Positions 61,174 to 64,000 of a stretch of DNA of 64,000 nucleotides are shown here, in pieces. The notes under the pieces were generated by a model. That model had not been told where the DNA came from, made no database searches, and saw only the letters and a list, made by a program, of their open reading frames with translations. The number at the start of each line of letters is the position of its first letter. Position 1 is the stretch's first letter. The translations under genes were made by a program, and so were the position numbers. This DNA comes from Silanimonas sp044377035 (lineage in GTDB: Bacteria > Pseudomonadota > Gammaproteobacteria > Xanthomonadales > Xanthomonadaceae), in the NCBI RefSeq assembly GCF_044377035.1, contig NZ_JBILJW010000015.1:16597-80596 (forward strand), read 5' to 3'.

Positions 61174-62254
61174 AGCGCCTGCCGTACTTGTCCTTCAGCC
61201 GGGCATGGAAGCCCTTGTGGGCCTGCTTGGTCTCGGCCCGGCGCGCGGCCAGCGTGGTCGCCGCAGCATCGCGCTCGTCGCGCAGCTTCACGTAGTGGGC
61301 CCAGCGCGCCTCGTCGAGTTCGTCGGCCTCGAGCGCCGCCTGCACGGCGCAGCCGGGTTCATTCAGGTGGGCGCAATCGCGGAAGCGGCACTGCGTGGCG
61401 AGGGCCTCGATGTCCTCGAACACCTTGTCGGCCAGATCCTCCTCGCCGACCAGCTTCAACTCGCGCATGCCGGGCGTGTCGATCAGGCAGCCGCCCTGCG
61501 GCAGCGGGATCAGCACGCGCGACGTCGTCGTGTGGCGGCCGCGCGAATCGGTCTCGCGCACTTCCGCCGTCTTCATCTTCTCGCGGCCGAGCAGCGTGTT
61601 CGTCAGCGTGGACTTGCCGGCGCCGGAGCTGCCCACCAGGACGCAGCTGAGGCCCGCGCCGAGGTAGGGCTGCAGGACGGCCGCGCTGGCCGCGTCCTTG
61701 CCGTTGACCACGTACAGCGGGAAGCCGGCGTCGACCAGCGGCTGCAGCAGATCGGCGGCGTCACCGGCGAGCTCGCCCGCGAGGTCGGCCTTCGACAGCA
61801 CCAGTACCGGCTGGGCGCCACTGGCCTGCACCAGCAGCAGGTAGCGTTCGATGCGGCGCGGATTGAAATCGCCATCGAGGCCGGTGACGACCAGCACGTG
61901 GTCGATGTTCGCGGCGATCGGCTGCTGCTGGTAGTGCTCGCCGGCGGCGGCGCGACGCAGCAGCGCATGGCGGGGCAGCAGGTGGGTGATGGCCTCGCCC
62001 TTGGCGTCCAGCAGCACCCAGTCGCCGACCACGGCGCGGTCCTCGGCGCGGAAGCGCGGGCGCGTCCATGCGGCGGGCGGTTGCACGCGGCGGGCCTCGT
62101 CGAGCGTCGTCGCGACCACGTAGGCGTTGCGGTGCTGGCCGACCACGCGGGCCAATGCCGCGCGCGGCAGCTCGGCCAAGGCGAGCGCGGCGGGGGCATC
62201 GTCGCGCCAGCCCATCGGGCGCACGGCAGCGAAATCTTCGGGGGTCCACGTCAT
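61172..62254 (-). CDS. rsgA: RsgA, ribosome small-subunit GTPase
   Basis: A 360-residue circularly permuted GTPase acting late in 30S assembly. An N-terminal OB-fold comes first, then G4 (VLVLSKADL) ahead of G1 (VLVGSSGAGKSTLTNTLLG) and G3 (LIDTPGMREL), the order typical of the family. A zinc-binding knuckle CRFRDCAHLNEPGCAV and helical tail end it. Confidence 0.95.
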   Translation of the reverse strand: MTWTPEDFAAVRPMGWRDDAPAALALAELPRAALARVVGQHRNAYVVATTLDEARRVQPPAAWTRPRFRAEDRAVVGDWVLLDAKGEAITHLLPRHALLRRAAAGEHYQQQPIAANIDHVLVVTGLDGDFNPRRIERYLLLVQASGAQPVLVLSKADLAGELAGDAADLLQPLVDAGFPLYVVNGKDAASAAVLQPYLGAGLSCVLVGSSGAGKSTLTNTLLGREKMKTAEVRETDSRGRHTTTSRVLIPLPQGGCLIDTPGMRELKLVGEEDLADKVFEDIEALATQCRFRDCAHLNEPGCAVQAALEADELDEARWAHYVKLRDERDAAATTLAARRAETKQAHKGFHARLKDKYGRR

Positions 62255-62286
62255 CGGGCGCAGTGTACGCCGGCCCGGCTCCGGAC

Positions 62287-63207
62287 TCAGTCCGGCTGGC
62301 GGACGGCCTCGGGCACCTCACCGGCGCGCGGCGTCCACGTCTCGCCCTCGACGGTCGTGAAGCGGAACGGCACCGCGCGCAGGGGGCCAAGCGTCATCGC
62401 CGCGGCCTCGACGACGAGGCGCTCCTCCGGCGTGTCGCCACTGCGGCCCACGCGGGCCAGCACCTGCCCGCGCTCGACGCGATCGCCCGGCGCCACCTGC
62501 AGCGAGCCCTGCTGCAGGTGCAGGAGTTCGAGCCGCAGACCTTCGTCGGTATGCAAGGCCAGGCGATTGCGGATCGGAAACGTTGCCAGCCCGTTGGCCA
62601 GGCCCGGCGGGCAACCAAGATCGCGGAAGCGGTCCTCCGCTTCGACGACCACGCCGGCCAGCGGGCTCCGCACCTCGACGCCCATGGCTGCGCGCAGGGT
62701 GAGCGTCGGCGAGGCCACCGACACGATCTCCGCGGCGTCGGCCAGCGGAAAGCGCGCCTCGATGCCGCGAGCGGCGAGGGCATCGGCCTCGTCGCCGGAC
62801 CACAGCTTCGGGCCGATCTGAAGCCGGATGCCCGCCCATGAGCGCACCGACCCATCCACCCATTCGGACTCGAAGCGCGTCGGCCCATCGAGACGCACGC
62901 CCGGCACCGGCAGGTCGCGGAAACGGACGGGGTCGGTCGGCCCCCGCACGCCGCCCCAGACCACCGGCACGCCCTCAGGCGGGGTGATCGTGATCGTCGA
63001 ACGCACGCGGTCGCCATCGGTGTCGCTGCCCACGGTGACGATGCCCTGGAACCTCGGGAGCCGCTTCAGCTCGGCGCTGCAGCGCGCATCGACGAGGTCG
63101 CGGCGAGCCTCCTCGGCGAGGCGCTGCGAGCGCCATTGCACCGCCAGGGCGGCGGCGAGGACGGCAGCAAGCGTCAGCGAAAACGCGAGCAGGGCGTTCC
63201 GGGGCAT
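62287..63207 (-). CDS. M23-like (LytM-fold) protein, metal ligands lost
   Basis: A 306-residue protein with an N-terminal membrane or signal helix (LLAFSLTLAAVLAAALAV). The C-terminal 110 residues match the LytM/peptidase M23 pattern: SPLAGVVVEAEDRF, RNRLALHTDEGLRLELLHLQ and LQVAPGDRVERGQVLARVGR with SGD. The final H-x-H motif is replaced (PEERLVVEA where PHLHFE is expected), and no H-x3-D is seen upstream. This makes metal-dependent peptidase activity unlikely. It may be an activator or structural partner, as EnvC and NlpD are for amidases. The N-terminal half is unassigned. Confidence 0.72.
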   Translation of the reverse strand: MPRNALLAFSLTLAAVLAAALAVQWRSQRLAEEARRDLVDARCSAELKRLPRFQGIVTVGSDTDGDRVRSTITITPPEGVPVVWGGVRGPTDPVRFRDLPVPGVRLDGPTRFESEWVDGSVRSWAGIRLQIGPKLWSGDEADALAARGIEARFPLADAAEIVSVASPTLTLRAAMGVEVRSPLAGVVVEAEDRFRDLGCPPGLANGLATFPIRNRLALHTDEGLRLELLHLQQGSLQVAPGDRVERGQVLARVGRSGDTPEERLVVEAAAMTLGPLRAVPFRFTTVEGETWTPRAGEVPEAVRQPD

Positions 63208-63278
63208 CGGGGGCTTCCATGCGGGGGGGCGCCCGATTTTGCCACGCCCTTCAGCGGCATCCGTGCGAGCCTTGCGCC

Positions 63279-63668
63279 ATGAACGCCTTCCGCATCGCTG
63301 TCCTCGCCCTCGCTGGCCTCGGCTTCCTCGGCTTCGGCCTGTGGTTCCTCGTCGACCCCATCGGCCCCTTGGCCGACATCGGCATCACCGCCACCGGTGC
63401 GCCGGCGGCGACCGAGTTCCGCGCCTTCTACGGCGGGCTGGAGGTGGGCTTGGGGCTGCTGATGCTGGTCGCTGCGGCGAAGCCCGATTGGCGCATGGCC
63501 GGGCTGTGGCTGGTGATCGCCACCAATGGCGGCATCGCCGCCGGGCGCTTGGTCGGCGTGGCCGTCGACGGGGTCTGGGTGCCCTTCTTCACCTACGCGC
63601 TGGTGTGGGAAGTGGGCTTCGCGGTGTTGGCGGCGATCGGCTTGAAAGCCGCCGGACCCCGTGAGTAA
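63279..63668 (+). CDS. DUF4345-like small membrane protein
   Basis: A 129-residue protein with four predicted transmembrane helices (IAVLALAGLGFLGFGLWFLV; FRAFYGGLEVGLGLLMLVAA; MAGLWLVIATNGGIAAGRLV; FFTYALVWEVGFAVLAAIG). The motif EFRAFYGGLEVGLGL resembles DUF4345 proteins. Function unknown. The start ATG at 63279 is preferred over an upstream in-frame ATG with a non-hydrophobic extension. Divergent from the M23-like gene. Confidence 0.82.
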   Translation: MNAFRIAVLALAGLGFLGFGLWFLVDPIGPLADIGITATGAPAATEFRAFYGGLEVGLGLLMLVAAAKPDWRMAGLWLVIATNGGIAAGRLVGVAVDGVWVPFFTYALVWEVGFAVLAAIGLKAAGPRE

Positions 63669-63814
63669 CGACGTCAAGCGGAATCTGCGCGACCAGTGAC
63701 TGAGAAAAGGGTTCCATCGACTCCCCCCGCTTTCAGTATCGGGGCTGTCTAGAGCCCAGGGTGACAGTTGGCCGCGCGCGGGGCGCCAGTTGAACGCATG
63801 ACCGCAACCTCAAG

Positions 63815-64000
63815 CTAGTTCGTCGAGGACGGCTCGAACAGACCCGATTTGAATAGCTCAGGAGGGCCAGAGTAGGTGACCATCGCGTGAGGACCAATCG
63901 CTGCCTCACAGCCGTGCGAATCGAGGTAGATATCAATGACGTGCATCCCGGCCATGTAGCGCTGCTGCCAGAAGGTCGGCGAATGACGCCGCTCAACATC
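63815..64000 (-). CDS. C-terminal end of an unidentified gene, cut by window edge
   Basis: An open minus-strand frame of 61 codons runs from the window edge to a TAG stop. It reads as normal protein (FWQQRYMAGMHVIDIYLDSH, then GPHAMVTYSGPPELFKSGLF). Its composition is less GC-rich than the rest of the window. The family is not recognisable from this tail. The overlapping minus-strand frame at 63733-63999 is Arg/Ser-rich shadow. Confidence 0.55.
   Translation of the reverse strand, partial: DVERRHSPTFWQQRYMAGMHVIDIYLDSHGCEAAIGPHAMVTYSGPPELFKSGLFEPSSTN

Noticed and set aside
63733..63999. An 88-codon minus-strand frame at the right edge
   Set aside because: Ser/Arg-rich and without structure; an overlapping frame reads as a real protein C-terminus and was annotated instead.

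Overview
The window is about 70% GC, densely packed, and reads as chromosome of a gammaproteobacterium of the order Lysobacterales (Xanthomonadales). Evidence is the gene order: a Pil-Chp chemotaxis cluster beside gshB-tonB-tsaB-dinG-mrcB, the ruvB-ybgC-tolQRAB-pal-cpoB-queE-queC-tRNA-Lys run, and fmdB-aspS-yebC-ruvC, with protein sequences of that type. The organism should have twitching type IV pili, a Tol-Pal envelope machine, glutathione, queuosine and a RelA stringent response. No phage, insertion sequence, CRISPR array or rRNA was seen.

Layout. 1-2807 (+): end of glnS, a Cys-rich lipoprotein, a deaminase and rlmM. 2852-14877 (-): pilG-pilI-pilJ-chpA-chpB-chpC, the signalling array that controls type IV pili. 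15061-16913 (+): gshB and tonB. 16910-22555 (-): mrcB, a lipoprotein, a DinG/YoaA helicase and tsaB. 22540-26943 (+): a giant three-domain glycosyltransferase. 26949-29926 (-): relA and a TPR membrane protein. 30008-31020 (+): two tandem paralogous secreted proteins. 31024-34983 (-): hrpA.

35.1-42.65 kb is the most accessory-looking part: a CocE-type hydrolase, a membrane LytTR regulator, a DUF3313-like lipoprotein, a LysR regulator, a lipoprotein hydrolase and a DUF4386-like membrane protein. It ends in a gene graveyard that carries an inverted 120-bp copy of part of the CocE gene and a truncated solute-binding-protein gene, directly at the 3' side of tRNA-Lys. 42.65-50.77 kb (-) is the conserved tRNA-Lys/que/tol/ruvB run. 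50.8-55.3 kb holds ruvA, ruvC and yebC, but ruvB, ruvA and ruvC are separated by two + strand genes (a periplasmic binding protein and a secreted cyanophycinase-like S51 protein). A possible 23-residue leader peptide and a hairpin precede the latter. 55.3-64 kb: a hairpin-rich intergenic region, a small lipase, aspS, fmdB, an ABC-F ATPase, rsgA, a degenerate M23-like protein, a DUF4345-like protein, and a partial gene at the edge.

Most interesting signals: (1) the CheB-like protein of the Pil-Chp cluster has lost all three methylesterase catalytic residues, and the cluster has no pilK methyltransferase or pilH, which suggests a methylation-independent array; (2) the GT4-coiled coil-GT2-GT4 fusion with a duplicated coiled-coil motif; (3) the chimeric gene remnants next to tRNA-Lys; (4) the peptide-plus-hairpin leader in the split ruv locus; (5) an M23-like protein without metal ligands.
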